Shown in pieces: positions 48,838-58,531 of a stretch of 64,000 nt of DNA. Every line of letters starts with the position of its first letter. The stretch's first letter is position 1. The notes beneath the pieces are model-generated. The model was not told where the DNA came from. It searched no databases and saw only the letters and a list, made by a program, of their open reading frames with translations. Position numbers and translations under genes: made by a program. This DNA comes from Micromonospora tarapacensis. Lineage in GTDB: Bacteria; Actinomycetota; Actinomycetes; Mycobacteriales; Micromonosporaceae. Location of the stretch: positions 4,017,324 through 4,081,323 of the forward strand of contig NZ_JAHCDI010000004.1 of NCBI RefSeq assembly GCF_019697375.1, given 5' to 3'.

Positions 48838-51416
48838 GAGGGTGCTCCTGTCGATGTAGCAGCGTGAGGGGGGTGATGAGCCACGGCGGCTCGCAGGCCA
48901 CGCATGGTCCCGGCGACCTGCGCCCGGATTGCCGCCGGATCGATACGAGTAACCGCCTCGCCCGATCGGCGCTGCCCGAGAAGTCCGGCGCCGCCGGGAA
49001 CGACGTGCGCCTGTGGCCGTCGCCGAGGCAGACCCGAGACCGTGTGCCCATCCGTTGCCGGCTCGGCGGCGGTAGCCGCCGCCTGCCATCCCGCGTCCGC
49101 CGCGGTGGAGAACGTTCCCGGCTCGCTCGCCTGCGCCGTGGGCGGCCACAGCCACGGTGATGCCTCGGCCATCTGTCGGAACAGCGGCGGTTCCGGCGCT
49201 GGGCCACCGGCCGGTACCGCGCGGGACGCGTGGTTGTCCGTGAGGCGGGGTAATTCCAACGTCACGTCCGCGCTGGGCATCCGGGGCAACACCTGCGTGC
49301 GGTCCGACGTGCCGGATTCCTGTGCTGATGGCCCAGTCCAGCCGGTGCCGGTGGCAGGAGCTTCACCCACGTAGGGGTGTGCGGGCGGAGCCGGAATATC
49401 AGCGGCGAGCCGGCGGGCAGGGCCGGGCACCATGATTTCTCTGACGTGAACGCGGGTGACGTAGTCCGCGGGCACCAGCACTTCGGCGACCACGCCGACC
49501 TGCTCGCCCGGCTGAAGGTGGACCCGTACTCCAAACTCGGCCGCGAGACGGGAGATCACCACCAGGCCCATCTGGTCGGTGACGCCCACCTCCGCCGCCG
49601 AACTGGCCAGCAGTACATTCGCCCGCTGTAGGTGTTCCGCCCGCATTCCAATGCCTGCGTCGACCACACTGATCCGCAGGTCGCGGCCCTGCCATACCGC
49701 CGTGACCAACACCTGCTCGTCGGCCGAGAACCGGGTGGCGTTGTCGAGCAGTTCGGCGGTGATCTGCTTGACCGCGTCGATGGCGCGGGCGTCGACCTCC
49801 GCGTCGACCAGCTTGCCGACGTTGATTCGCGCGAAGCCTTCCACCTCCGACAGCGCCGCGTTGACCAGATCCGCGAGTACCACCGGCTCCCGCTGTGACT
49901 GACCGGGACCCCCGCCGGCAGCGATAAGCAGGCTGTTCGCGTACCGGCGCAGTCGGGTCGCCTGCTGGTCCACCGCGAACACCCTCGCCAGCCGGTCCGG
50001 GTCCTCCTCATCGCGTTCCAGCCGGTCGATACTGCCCAGCAACAGCTCAGTGAGGCCCTGCACACGCCGACCCACCGACATGATCATCGCGCTGACCTGG
50101 GTACGTGCTCGCGCTTGACCGACCGTTGCGTCAACCGCTGCCCCCAGCACGGCGTTGAAGGCGTGTGCGACCCGGCCGACTTCGTCGCGGCCCACCACCG
50201 GCACCGCGACCCCGCCGGCCCCCTTGGCCATGCTCTGCGCCTTCGCCGGATCCGTGACTGCCCGCAGCCGGGAGACCAGGCTCGGCAGCTCCACGTCCGC
50301 TACCCGCCGTGCACCCGACTCCAGCAGGGACAATTGGGTGATCAGTGACCGCGCCACCTGCAACGCGGTCAACATCGCGACCAACAGCATCGCCAGCAGG
50401 ACAGCGCCCTGTGCAAGCGCCGCGCGCAGCTGATCCGCCCGCACCTCAGCGGCAGCAGCCGCGATATCCGCGTCGACATCGGCCTGCACTTGCGCCAGCA
50501 GGTTCGCCCGTGCGGTCATCACGCGGCTCCACTGCTCGGCACCCCCCGGCAGTCGGACCGGCTGGTACACGGGGGTGCTCGCGACGGCCCCATCGAGCCG
50601 AGCCACAGCCAACACGTCCGGGCCCGTCAATGTCCGACCGAGCAGTGCCTGCCACTGCGTCCGTGCCAACGCCTGAAACTCCCGCAGCGCCTCTTCCTGC
50701 GTGGCCCGCGCGGCGACGACCTCCGCGTGCAGCGCTGGCGTCAACCGCCGCGCCGCCAACGCTTGGACCACCGCCACCTGTTGCAGACCCACTGCCTCGC
50801 GGGCCCTCGACAGTGCTGCGGATGCCCGCATCTCATCTGCAAGCTGCGGGTCAACACCGCTCTGTGCCACTGCCACCAGCAGTTCGTCCAGGTCCGCAAT
50901 CACGATCCGGTACCCGAACGCCACCGCCGACAGGGCCACCTGCCCCTCGCCGCGTACCCGCTGCCGCTGCGACTCGACGTCGGCCAGACCGGCGTCCACG
51001 CGATCAAGCACCGCCCGCACGCCAGCGGGCGGGTCAACCAAACCAGGCCGCTGCGCCTCAAAATCCGCGATCGCCGCGTCCGTCGCCTGCGCCGCACGCT
51101 CGAAGTCGGCCGCCGTCGCCGTCGAGCTCGGCAGCAACAAGCTGACGGCGGCGCTCCGCTCGACCTGCAACCGCTGCGTCGCCTGCCCAGCCGCCGACGC
51201 CACGTCGAACAGAACTCGGCTACGTCCGGCCTCCTGGGCCTCCATGACCGTGGACCACAGTCCGACGCCGGCCGAGACCACAGCGACCAGAAGCGTCGGC
51301 ACCACGATCAACGCTGCCTTCGCCCGGACCGACACGTCCGCCAAGCGTCGTCGCAGCCCGGGACGAGCACCGTGTGTCATCGAACTCCTCGCCGCCACCG
51401 ACGTTTGCGCACTCAT
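48834..51416 (-). CDS. Nitrate/nitrite-sensing-type sensor kinase (CvnA-like)
   Basis: The 860-residue protein has a transmembrane helix (about 33-52), a long extracellular helical NIT-type sensor domain (with QRLQVERSAAVSLLLPSS) and a second helix near residue 340. A HAMP-like region follows, then a HATPase domain with LLDNATRFSADEQV (N box) and VVDAGIGMRAEHLQRAN (G1). The C-terminal 170 residues are Pro/Ala-rich and disordered. It is the CvnA type of conservon kinases; the autophosphorylated histidine is not obvious. It is the first gene of the minus-strand series and lies under the iteron promoter at 51530. Confidence 0.85.
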   Translation of the reverse strand: MSAQTSVAARSSMTHGARPGLRRRLADVSVRAKAALIVVPTLLVAVVSAGVGLWSTVMEAQEAGRSRVLFDVASAAGQATQRLQVERSAAVSLLLPSSTATAADFERAAQATDAAIADFEAQRPGLVDPPAGVRAVLDRVDAGLADVESQRQRVRGEGQVALSAVAFGYRIVIADLDELLVAVAQSGVDPQLADEMRASAALSRAREAVGLQQVAVVQALAARRLTPALHAEVVAARATQEEALREFQALARTQWQALLGRTLTGPDVLAVARLDGAVASTPVYQPVRLPGGAEQWSRVMTARANLLAQVQADVDADIAAAAAEVRADQLRAALAQGAVLLAMLLVAMLTALQVARSLITQLSLLESGARRVADVELPSLVSRLRAVTDPAKAQSMAKGAGGVAVPVVGRDEVGRVAHAFNAVLGAAVDATVGQARARTQVSAMIMSVGRRVQGLTELLLGSIDRLERDEEDPDRLARVFAVDQQATRLRRYANSLLIAAGGGPGQSQREPVVLADLVNAALSEVEGFARINVGKLVDAEVDARAIDAVKQITAELLDNATRFSADEQVLVTAVWQGRDLRISVVDAGIGMRAEHLQRANVLLASSAAEVGVTDQMGLVVISRLAAEFGVRVHLQPGEQVGVVAEVLVPADYVTRVHVREIMVPGPARRLAADIPAPPAHPYVGEAPATGTGWTGPSAQESGTSDRTQVLPRMPSADVTLELPRLTDNHASRAVPAGGPAPEPPLFRQMAEASPWLWPPTAQASEPGTFSTAADAGWQAAATAAEPATDGHTVSGLPRRRPQAHVVPGGAGLLGQRRSGEAVTRIDPAAIRAQVAGTMRGLRAAVAHHPPHAATSTGAPS

Positions 51417-51529
51417 CGCGCTCGGCCTCCTTGCACGCGCCGGCTCCCTTGTGCTCGGACGTGAGCGATGTTGCGTGACCTACCGGGGCATAGCTCGTTA
51501 CGAATAAACGATCACTGAATCGCGCACTG

Positions 51530-51582
51530 CTGGGAATACCCACCTTCGGTCCGACCTTGTCTACCGACCTACGGTCCGACCG
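51530..51582 (-). promoter_or_regulatory. 12-bp iteron promoter of the kinase-transporter operon
   Basis: On the minus strand three 12-bp units (CGGTCGGACCGT, AGGTCGGTAGAC, AGGTCGGACCGA; one extra base before the third) lead into AGGTG and GGTATTCCCAG at 51540-51530, then TGCGCGAT. The same layout is found at 61652-61703. Repeated units at one face of the helix just before a promoter suggest an oligomeric activator. Confidence 0.7.
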
Positions 51583-51715
51583 CCGCCTGAGCTGCGCGTC
51601 CGCGCCGATCCAACAACGACATCAAGATCATTTGTTCGGCTTCCCGGGTTACATTTGAATGCGCCTGGTCGGCCGTGATCGCCGACCGGGCTCGAATTGA
51701 GCCTGGAGGCCGCCG

Positions 51716-52600
51716 TTGACCCGCCCCAGTCCCTATGTCCGTAGACGGTGGCTCGGATGCGAGATTCGGCGCCTACGGGAGGAGCACGGCATGCAGGGCG
51801 ATCGGCTCGCAAGCGCCGTCGGATTCTCCAGGCAGCAGCTCAGCGCCCTTGAAAATGGCCACCTCGGCCCCGACATCGATTTGGTCAGTGGCATCTGCGA
51901 CTACCTGGCCGTCGGCGCGAAGCGGCGGACAGCGATCATGGACGCAGCGGCGGACGGCTGGGCACGTGGGTGGTGGATGGAGCATGCCGACCAGATGGGA
52001 GTCCGGCAGGCGACATACGCCGACCTGGAGAGCGGCGCCAAGGTCATCACCGAATACACCCTGCTCGTTCCGGGGCTCTTGCAGACGGCGGAGTTCAGCA
52101 ACGCGCGGTTGCGCAGCGATCCTGGCCGCCACAACGACAAGTTCGACCCTGACGCCGCAGTCGCCGCTCGCGCCTACCGCCAGAAACTGCTACTCGCTGT
52201 CGGCGGTCCCGAGTATGAGGCCATCATCGATGAAGTCGCGATCCGACGCTGTGCCGCCGATCCCACGATCGTCGCCGACCAGTTTCGACACATCGTCACC
52301 GTATGCGAGAAGCATCGATCCGTAACCGTGCGGGTACTTTCCATGCACGCGGCTATCAGGGATCACAGCTCCCCCAAATCGGCGTACTCGATCTACCGCT
52401 ATGGCGATCCGCAACGCTCCCGAGCCGTCGCGGTCGACACCCTCACCCGAGATCTGATTTTTACCGACCCTGACGAGGTGGACCAGTACGTGAGCCTCCA
52501 GGGCCGACTCAAATCCAAAGCCTTGTCACGCGAGTCGAGCATGCGTCTTCTGCGTGAAACCGCAGAGCACCTGTCACCAGTTAAGGGAGCCCCGTCATGA
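51716..52600 (+). CDS. XRE-DUF5753 regulator
   Basis: The 294-residue protein has an N-terminal helix-turn-helix (GCEIRRLREEHGMQGDRLAS, then FSRQQLSALENG, about residues 14-50) and the DUF5753 domain with ITEYTLLVPGLLQTAEFSNA near residue 105. With the DUF397 gene just downstream this is the standard actinomycete regulator pair, thought to work in development, antibiotic control or as a toxin-antitoxin-like unit. TTG 51716 has CTGGAGG upstream. Confidence 0.85.
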   Translation: MTRPSPYVRRRWLGCEIRRLREEHGMQGDRLASAVGFSRQQLSALENGHLGPDIDLVSGICDYLAVGAKRRTAIMDAAADGWARGWWMEHADQMGVRQATYADLESGAKVITEYTLLVPGLLQTAEFSNARLRSDPGRHNDKFDPDAAVAARAYRQKLLLAVGGPEYEAIIDEVAIRRCAADPTIVADQFRHIVTVCEKHRSVTVRVLSMHAAIRDHSSPKSAYSIYRYGDPQRSRAVAVDTLTRDLIFTDPDEVDQYVSLQGRLKSKALSRESSMRLLRETAEHLSPVKGAPS

Positions 52601-52803
52601 CCGCACCGCAGTACGTGTGGCGTAAGTCCACTCGTAGCGACGATGGCAATTGCGTTGAAGTTGCCCGCGCTGCCGAATCCGTTCTCGTGCGCGACTCCAA
52701 GAGCAACGGCGGCCCGGTTCTGCGATTCGACTCAACACAATGGCATGCCTTCATCAGCGAAATTCATGCCGACGGGTTCACGCCCCCGGATCCTTCAGCA
52801 TGA
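52597..52803 (+). CDS. DUF397 protein
   Basis: The 68-residue protein has the DUF397 signature YVWRKSTRSDDGNCVEVA and VLVRDSKSNGGPVL. It overlaps the DUF5753 gene by ATGA and is its usual partner. Confidence 0.9.
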   Translation: MTAPQYVWRKSTRSDDGNCVEVARAAESVLVRDSKSNGGPVLRFDSTQWHAFISEIHADGFTPPDPSA

Positions 52804-52989
52804 GCTGACGCGACAATAGCCCGTCGCGCCCCGACAGAGGATCGCGCGAGTCTCGCTGCCCAAACCGGCGGAACGCACAGCGGGGTGGCGCGATGCCAGT
52901 CCGGCCTGCGATGCTACGCCTCGACCCGCATACTCCATGTCTTCACCTGGTCACACTGCGGCAGAGGTTCGCGTTTGTGGAGGTGGCCT

Positions 52990-54243
52990 GTGCCACGTCA
53001 CCCCGAGGCGGTCATCGCGCCGAACAAGCTGCTCCGTGATGCCCGCAGGGCGCTCGCCTCGCCAAACCGACACGGCCAGTGCATGTCCCGGCCCGAGCTG
53101 GCCGACGCCGTCAACGCGGCGCTCGATCTCCTCTACCCCAAGCGCGACCTCACCACCCAGTACGTCGACCACCGTTGGGTGGGCAAGCTAGAGCGCGGAG
53201 AGCACCGTTGGCCCAGCGAGGAACGGCGTGCAGCATTACGACGCGTCCTGGGCGCCAGCACCGACATCGGACTCGGCCTCTATAGTCCGCGACGCACACC
53301 TGACGCTCCGCCCCAGCACCCCATCTCCCCGTCCGGGCTGCCGACATCGCACTTGGTTCTCAGCCACGTCGACGACGAACTCCTTTCCGGCCAGCCGCAG
53401 CCGTGGCTGCGCGCGCTCAACCGCGTCACCGCGCAGCCTTCCCGCACGTGGCCTGAGCTCGGCCCGCGGGTACGCGAGCACCTCGACGTCCTCGATCGCT
53501 TGCAACGCCATCTCGGTCGGTCGCACCTAGCGGGTGTTGACGCTCGCTGGTCCGAGTTCATGAGCTGGATAGCCGACAACACCTCCTCCGATGGCGGTGT
53601 GTGGTTAGAGCGTTCCCACCTGCGCGCGAACGAGGCCGGTGACCGCCCGCTCGTCGCGTACACCCTCATGCGGCAAAGCCAGCGTGCCCTCGACAGCGGC
53701 GATGTCCGGGCCGCGATCGCACTCTCCCGCCGGTCGCTGGTTCACGGCCCGGTGCCAGCGCGCACGCGCGCCCTGTGCCTGACCCGGCTGGCCGAGGCGC
53801 TCGCGGCCGGTGGCGATGACGACATGAGCACCGCCATCACCGCAGCCCGCCGGGAACTGCGGAATACCGGCGGGGACGAAGATGAGTTCGCGCGACACTG
53901 CGACCCGCGGTATGTCGCCGGGGTCGAGGCCCGCTGTCGACAGTTACTCGGTGATCCGGCCTCCGCCAAGGCGATCTTCGAGGAACTCCTCGACGACCAA
54001 CCCGCCAGTGCGTCGATCGACAGTGGGATGTGGCACGCTCACCTCGCCGACTGCTTCCTCCACCATGATCCCGAACGCGCCGCCGGCCACGGATTGAGGG
54101 CGCTGCGACTAGCCCAGGAGACCAGCTCGTACCGCATCGTCCGGGCAACTCAGCCGCTCGCGATCGTGCTACGCCCACACGGCACCCTCGACGCGGTACG
54201 CGCGTTCGTTGAGGCGCACCGCGTCGCCGTGACTCGCCAGTGA
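52990..54243 (+). CDS. HTH-TPR regulator, array copy A
   Basis: The 417-residue protein has an N-terminal HTH-like region (MSRPELADAVNAALDLLYPK, then YVDHRWVGKLERGEHRWP) and a long helical TPR-like half (LSRRSLVHGPVPARTRALCL, LTRLAEALAAGGDD). GGAGGTGG precedes GTG 52990. The N-terminal part is shared with the genes at 55000, 57117, 57618 and 58532. The C-terminal part is nearly identical to 57707-58291. Such proteins sense a peptide or small ligand through the TPRs and bind DNA; the ligand is unknown. Confidence 0.75.
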   Translation: MPRHPEAVIAPNKLLRDARRALASPNRHGQCMSRPELADAVNAALDLLYPKRDLTTQYVDHRWVGKLERGEHRWPSEERRAALRRVLGASTDIGLGLYSPRRTPDAPPQHPISPSGLPTSHLVLSHVDDELLSGQPQPWLRALNRVTAQPSRTWPELGPRVREHLDVLDRLQRHLGRSHLAGVDARWSEFMSWIADNTSSDGGVWLERSHLRANEAGDRPLVAYTLMRQSQRALDSGDVRAAIALSRRSLVHGPVPARTRALCLTRLAEALAAGGDDDMSTAITAARRELRNTGGDEDEFARHCDPRYVAGVEARCRQLLGDPASAKAIFEELLDDQPASASIDSGMWHAHLADCFLHHDPERAAGHGLRALRLAQETSSYRIVRATQPLAIVLRPHGTLDAVRAFVEAHRVAVTRQ

Positions 54244-54255
54244 CAGAATGGCCGG

Positions 54256-54969
54256 GTGGACGTGTTCCTGACCACCAGCACCGACGTCGCCGCCCGCAGG
54301 CCGAGCATCGCGGTGCTGCCCGTTGGCAGCTTCGAGCAGCACGGCTCGTTCCTGCCGCTGGCCACGGACTCCATCGTCGCCGCGGCGATCGCCGAGTCCA
54401 TCGCGCAGCGGCACAACGTCCTGGTCCTGCCGCCGATCACGCTGTCCTGCTCACACGAGCACGCCGGCTGGCCGGGCACCGTCAGTATCAGCCATCAGAC
54501 CCTCTCGGCCATGGTCGAGGACATCCGGGCGTCGCTCGTCGCAAGTGGGATCACCCGGCTGGCCATCGTCTCCGGTCACGGCGGCAACTACGTTCTCTCC
54601 AATGTCGTGCAGACGGCCAACGCCGCAGCGCCGAGGTCGATGACGTTGTTTCCCACCAGGACAGACTGGACGAGGGCCAGAGACGCCGCACGGCTGGACA
54701 GCGACGTACACCAGGACATGCATGCTGGCGAACTGGAAGTGTCCATCCTGCTGCACGTGTGCCCCCAAGCGGTTGGCGCCGACTTTGTCAATGGAGACCA
54801 CATCGCGGATGAACGACCGATGCTGTTGGTCCATGGAATGGCTGGGTACACGAAGACCGGCATCATCGGCCGCCCCTCGGCCGGCACCGCCGACAAGGGC
54901 CGAGCCCTACTGGCAAGCCTGGCAGAATCGTTCGACGATCATCTGTCCAGCCTGCTAGACGAGCGGTAA
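54256..54969 (+). CDS. Creatininase-family amidohydrolase
   Basis: The 237-residue protein has the family's metal-site motifs: PVGSFEQHGSFLPLATDS (E, H, D; near residue 23), SGHGGNY (H; near residue 110) and QDMHAGELEVS (E; near residue 155). The family includes creatininase, MftE and the archaeal deformylase ArfB of riboflavin/F420 synthesis. Beside a RibD-like deaminase, a step on a pyrimidine or purine-derived compound is likely but unproven. GTG 54256 follows the copy A stop by 12 bases. Confidence 0.85.
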   Translation: MDVFLTTSTDVAARRPSIAVLPVGSFEQHGSFLPLATDSIVAAAIAESIAQRHNVLVLPPITLSCSHEHAGWPGTVSISHQTLSAMVEDIRASLVASGITRLAIVSGHGGNYVLSNVVQTANAAAPRSMTLFPTRTDWTRARDAARLDSDVHQDMHAGELEVSILLHVCPQAVGADFVNGDHIADERPMLLVHGMAGYTKTGIIGRPSAGTADKGRALLASLAESFDDHLSSLLDER

Positions 54970-54999
54970 CCGCCGCAGAGTCAGTGGAAGGAGGTGCAA

Positions 55000-56244
55000 G
55001 TGCCCCGCCATCCGGAGACAATGGTCACGCCCAACCATGTGCTCGCCGAGACACGTCAGCGAATGCCATCACCCCGACGCCTTGGGCAGTGCATGTCCCG
55101 GTCCGAACTGGCCGACGCCGTCAACACGGCGCTCAATCTGCTCTATCCGAAGCGGGACCTCACCACCCAGTACGTCGACCACCGTTGGGTAGGCAAGCTA
55201 GAGCGCGGAGAACACCGTTGGCCCAGCGAGGAACGGCGCGCAGCCTTACGACACGTCCTCGGCACCAGCACCGATGCCGAACTCGACCTCTACAGTCCAC
55301 GACGCACAGAAACCAGCAACAATTTCCCGGGCAACGAGATACAGCCACCAGCTGGCAGTTGGGACGAAACGTTCTACCAACTGCGAGCACAGTGGCATCT
55401 ACTGGTCCAGAACGACAAACTGTTCGGACCAGAATACGCCCTCATCGGCGTCACCAATCAGCTCACGCTAATCGACCAACTCCTCAGCGACGTGCCCACC
55501 CAACTTCGACGCAACCTCATCCGACTCGCCGCTCAGTACGCTGAATCCGCAGCATGGCTGAACCAATCACTCAATAAGCACTCGGCCGGTCACGTTTGGA
55601 CGGAGAAGGCTCTTAGCTGGGCAACCCAGATCGCGGATCCAACAATGACGGCTTGGGCCATGTACCGAAGTAGCCAGCATTGGCTGATGGCCGGCCAACC
55701 GAAGCGGTCTGTTGAGCGCGTCGAAGCGGCAATGGCCTACGACCGCCAGGTATCTGCACCCATGCGCGCGGCCATCCGTGTGCAACACGCACACGCGCTC
55801 GCCGCGAGCGGCAGAGACCGCGAGGCCATGAACCTACTCGACGACGCTCACCGCTGGGCGGCGGATCGCCGACCTGGCAAACCTGAAGGCGAGCACGGCT
55901 CCTACTGCACAAGCGGATACATCGAGGTCCACCGCGGAACCTGTCTTCGGCTCAGTCGACGCCCGAACGAGGCCATCGCGGTGCTCACCGAGGCCCTTCC
56001 TTCGATACCACCACTGCACCGCCAGGACTTCGCCCTAGCGCTGGCAAGCAAGGCCGCAGCTCACGTGGCCGCCGGGCAGCCTGAACTGGCCGCCACCACT
56101 GCTCACACCGCACTTCCGATCGCTCGGCGCGCAGGATCCCGCCGCGTCCTCCACCAACTCGCACAGGTCGGCACCTCAGTCGGCGCCCACGGAGACCTCG
56201 CCGGCGTACGTGCGTTCCTCGACGACCTGGCGGAGGTTGCCTGA
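55000..56244 (+). CDS. HTH-TPR regulator, array copy B
   Basis: The 414-residue protein shares its first 90 residues with copy A (ELADAV.. AL.LLYPKRDLTTQYVDHR, GEHRWPSEERRAALR). Its TPR-like half is different, with LNQSLNKHSAGHVWTEKALS, MAYDRQVSAPMRAAIRVQHA and related repeats. A strong AAGGAGG site lies 5 bases before GTG 55000. Its stop overlaps the ATG of the deaminase gene, so regulator and enzyme are coupled. Confidence 0.8.
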   Translation: MPRHPETMVTPNHVLAETRQRMPSPRRLGQCMSRSELADAVNTALNLLYPKRDLTTQYVDHRWVGKLERGEHRWPSEERRAALRHVLGTSTDAELDLYSPRRTETSNNFPGNEIQPPAGSWDETFYQLRAQWHLLVQNDKLFGPEYALIGVTNQLTLIDQLLSDVPTQLRRNLIRLAAQYAESAAWLNQSLNKHSAGHVWTEKALSWATQIADPTMTAWAMYRSSQHWLMAGQPKRSVERVEAAMAYDRQVSAPMRAAIRVQHAHALAASGRDREAMNLLDDAHRWAADRRPGKPEGEHGSYCTSGYIEVHRGTCLRLSRRPNEAIAVLTEALPSIPPLHRQDFALALASKAAAHVAAGQPELAATTAHTALPIARRAGSRRVLHQLAQVGTSVGAHGDLAGVRAFLDDLAEVA

Positions 56245-57116
56245 TGGCATCCGACGTCGAACTTGCCGCGATGCGACACGCCATCGCACTATCAGCTATG
56301 GGCATCGGCACCACGAGCCCGAATCCGCCCGTCGGATGCGTCATCTTGAACCGACAGAACGCCATCGTGGGTAGAGGCTTCCACCGCCGCAAAGGAGAAG
56401 CGCACGCCGAGGTAAATGCTCTCGCGGAAGCTGGACCGGCGGCACGCGGTGGTACCGCTGTGGTCACCCTCGAACCCTGCAACCACGTAGGGGTTACGCC
56501 GGCCTGCCGACAGGAATTGATCGACGCCGGCATCGCCAGAGTCGTCATCAGCGTCAGCGACCCGACATCGAGAGGTGAGGGAGGCGCATCGATGCTCGCC
56601 GCAGCGGGCATCGAGGTCGAAACCGACGTGCTCCGCAATGAGACCCTCGCGGTCCTCGGACCCTGGCTCACCGCAACCCTACGACGCAGGCCATACCTGA
56701 TCTGGGCCTACGCACTGGATGACGATCACGACAACTCCATGACCCAACAGCTCGTACGCGACCTACGCGCCAGAGCGGACGTGGTAGGAGCGCAAAGGTC
56801 ACCCGACGAGGGCATTCCCGGTGGGCACGCAGTAGCCCACTTCACGCTTCCAGAGCACGCCGATCTCGACACCGGTCTGATGCCGTGGCTAACAGCGGCC
56901 TACGCGGCAGGTGCCCGAAGCATCCTGCTCGCAGGATGCGAATATGCCGGCATGCTTCGACACGAGATGAACGCCGTCGATGAACTCATCATCACAGTGC
57001 GGCGGACTTCCCCGTCACCAATGCCGGACGTGGCTGGTTTCGAGATTGTCGATGTCTGGCCCGGACGCGACTCGGTGACGGTTCGTTTCCGGCAACGCGA
57101 ACCAAAGGAGACGTAA
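56244..57116 (+). CDS. RibD-like deaminase with a degenerate reductase part
   Basis: The 290-residue protein has the cytidine-deaminase zinc motif of RibD: HAEVNAL near residue 53 and EPCNHVGVTPAC near residue 75, after the substrate loop TTSPNPPVGCV. RibD acts on the diaminopyrimidine precursor of riboflavin. The C-terminal part is shorter than RibD's reductase domain and lacks a clear NADPH motif. A deaminase acting on a riboflavin-like intermediate or nucleotide is likely. The next gene starts directly after its stop. Confidence 0.8.
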   Translation: MASDVELAAMRHAIALSAMGIGTTSPNPPVGCVILNRQNAIVGRGFHRRKGEAHAEVNALAEAGPAARGGTAVVTLEPCNHVGVTPACRQELIDAGIARVVISVSDPTSRGEGGASMLAAAGIEVETDVLRNETLAVLGPWLTATLRRRPYLIWAYALDDDHDNSMTQQLVRDLRARADVVGAQRSPDEGIPGGHAVAHFTLPEHADLDTGLMPWLTAAYAAGARSILLAGCEYAGMLRHEMNAVDELIITVRRTSPSPMPDVAGFEIVDVWPGRDSVTVRFRQREPKET

Positions 57117-57440
57117 ATGCCCAGTCGCCCGGAAGTGGTAAGCACGTCCAACTCGGCGCTCGTAGGCGCACGCCGACGTCAGGCTTCGCCGCAGCGACCG
57201 GGACAGCACATGTCCCGGTCCGAACTTGCCGATGCGGTCAACGCCGCCCTCGACCGCCTGTACCCGAACCGCAGCTGCGGCAACCTCGACGTTGACCACC
57301 GATGGGTCGACAAGCTGGAGCGCGGTGAACATCGCTGGCCCAACTCCGAGCGCCGTGCCGCTCTGCGATTCGTTCTGAGCGCTGCCGAGGATGCCGAACT
57401 CGGTTTCCGTAGCCCAAGACGAACGACGGATACGAACTAA
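57117..57440 (+). CDS. HTH-only member of the regulator array
   Basis: The 107-residue protein contains only the HTH module of the array (MSRSELADAVNAALDRLYPN, VDHRWVDKLERGEHRWP) and stops after the SPRR motif at the point where the TPR half begins in the others. Either it is a natural DNA-binding-only form or a truncated copy. No remnant of a TPR half follows. Confidence 0.7.
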   Translation: MPSRPEVVSTSNSALVGARRRQASPQRPGQHMSRSELADAVNAALDRLYPNRSCGNLDVDHRWVDKLERGEHRWPNSERRAALRFVLSAAEDAELGFRSPRRTTDTN

Positions 57441-57617
57441 ATCGCCCAGGCAACGACTCGACATGGCCGTGCGCTCGGGACGCCGTTCCTCCCCGGCAGT
57501 TCTTCGGCAGCGTCACAGGCGCCTCGCGGCCGGACCGTTGTCAGGGTTACTGCCGTATTACCGATAGGCTGAGATGCCCCACGCTCTGGAACTCCGTCCG
57601 GTCCAAGGAAAGCGTCG

Positions 57618-58291
57618 GTGCCTCGTCACCCGGAAACCATGGTCACCCCGAATACGCTGCTCGCGGGAGCACGTACGCAGCTTCGTCGCGCAGCGGGCCG
57701 GGCAGTATGCGGCAAAGCCAGCGTGCCCTGGACAACGGCGACGTCCGGGCCGCGATCGCACTCTCACGCCGATCGCTGGTGCACGGCCCGGTGCCAGCGC
57801 GCACGCGCGCCCTGTGCCTGACCCGGCTAGCCGAGGCGCTGGCGGCCGGCGGCGATGACGACACGAGCACCGCCATCACCGCCGCCCGCCGGGAGCTGCG
57901 GAATGCCGGCGCTGATGGCGGGGACGAAGACAAGTTCGCGCGACACTGCGAACCGCGGTACGTGGCCGCCGTTGAGGCCCGCCGTCGGCAACTCCTCGGT
58001 GATCCGGCTTCCGCCAAGTCGATTTTCGAGGAACTCCTCGACGACCGACCCGCCAGTGCGTCGATCGACAGCGGGATGTGGCACGCTCACCTTGCCGACT
58101 GCTTCCTCCACCATGATCCCGAACGTGCCGCCGGCCACGGAATGAGCGCGCTGCGGCTGGCCCAGGAGACCGGCTCGTACCGCATCATCCGGGCGACTCA
58201 GCCGCTCGCGATCGCGTTACGCCCGCACGGCACCCTCGCCTCGGTACGCGCGTTCGTTGAGGCGCACCGCGTCGCCGTGACCCGCCAGTGA
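57618..58291 (+). pseudogene. Decayed duplicate of copy A
   Basis: From GTG 57618 the start of the array module is encoded (MPRHPETMVTPNTLLAGART). After about 30 codons the sequence jumps to the copy A segment MRQSQRALDNGDVRAAIALS, but in another frame (57707 onward). From there to 58291 it is nearly identical to 53669-54243. About 190 codons including the HTH are therefore deleted and the frame is lost. The downstream frame might still be translated from ATG 57707 as a TPR-only protein of 194 residues. Confidence 0.8.
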
Positions 58292-58303
58292 CAGAATGAC
58301 CGA

Positions 58304-58495
58304 GTGGACTTGATCCTCACCACCACCAGCACCGACGTCGCCGCCCGCACACCGAGCATCGCGGTGCTGCCCATCGGCAGCTTCGAGCAGCACAGCTCGT
58401 TCCTACCACTGGCCACGGACAAGGGCCGAGCCCTACTGGCAAGCCTGGCAGAATCGTTCGACAATCATCTGTCCAGCCTGCTGGACGAGCAGTAA
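58304..58495 (+). pseudogene. Internally deleted creatininase-family copy
   Basis: A 63-residue in-frame fusion of the first 37 residues of the creatininase-like protein (PIGSFEQHSSFLPLATD) to its last 26 (KGRALLASLAESFDNHLSSL). The deletion joins at a GAC shared by both ends. The SGHGGN and DMHAGELE metal motifs are gone, so it cannot be an enzyme. It follows the decayed regulator copy by the same 12-base gap as in the intact pair. Confidence 0.85.
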
Positions 58496-58531
58496 CCGAG
58501 CGCAGTCCTAGCCCATGCAGAGGAGGTCTAG

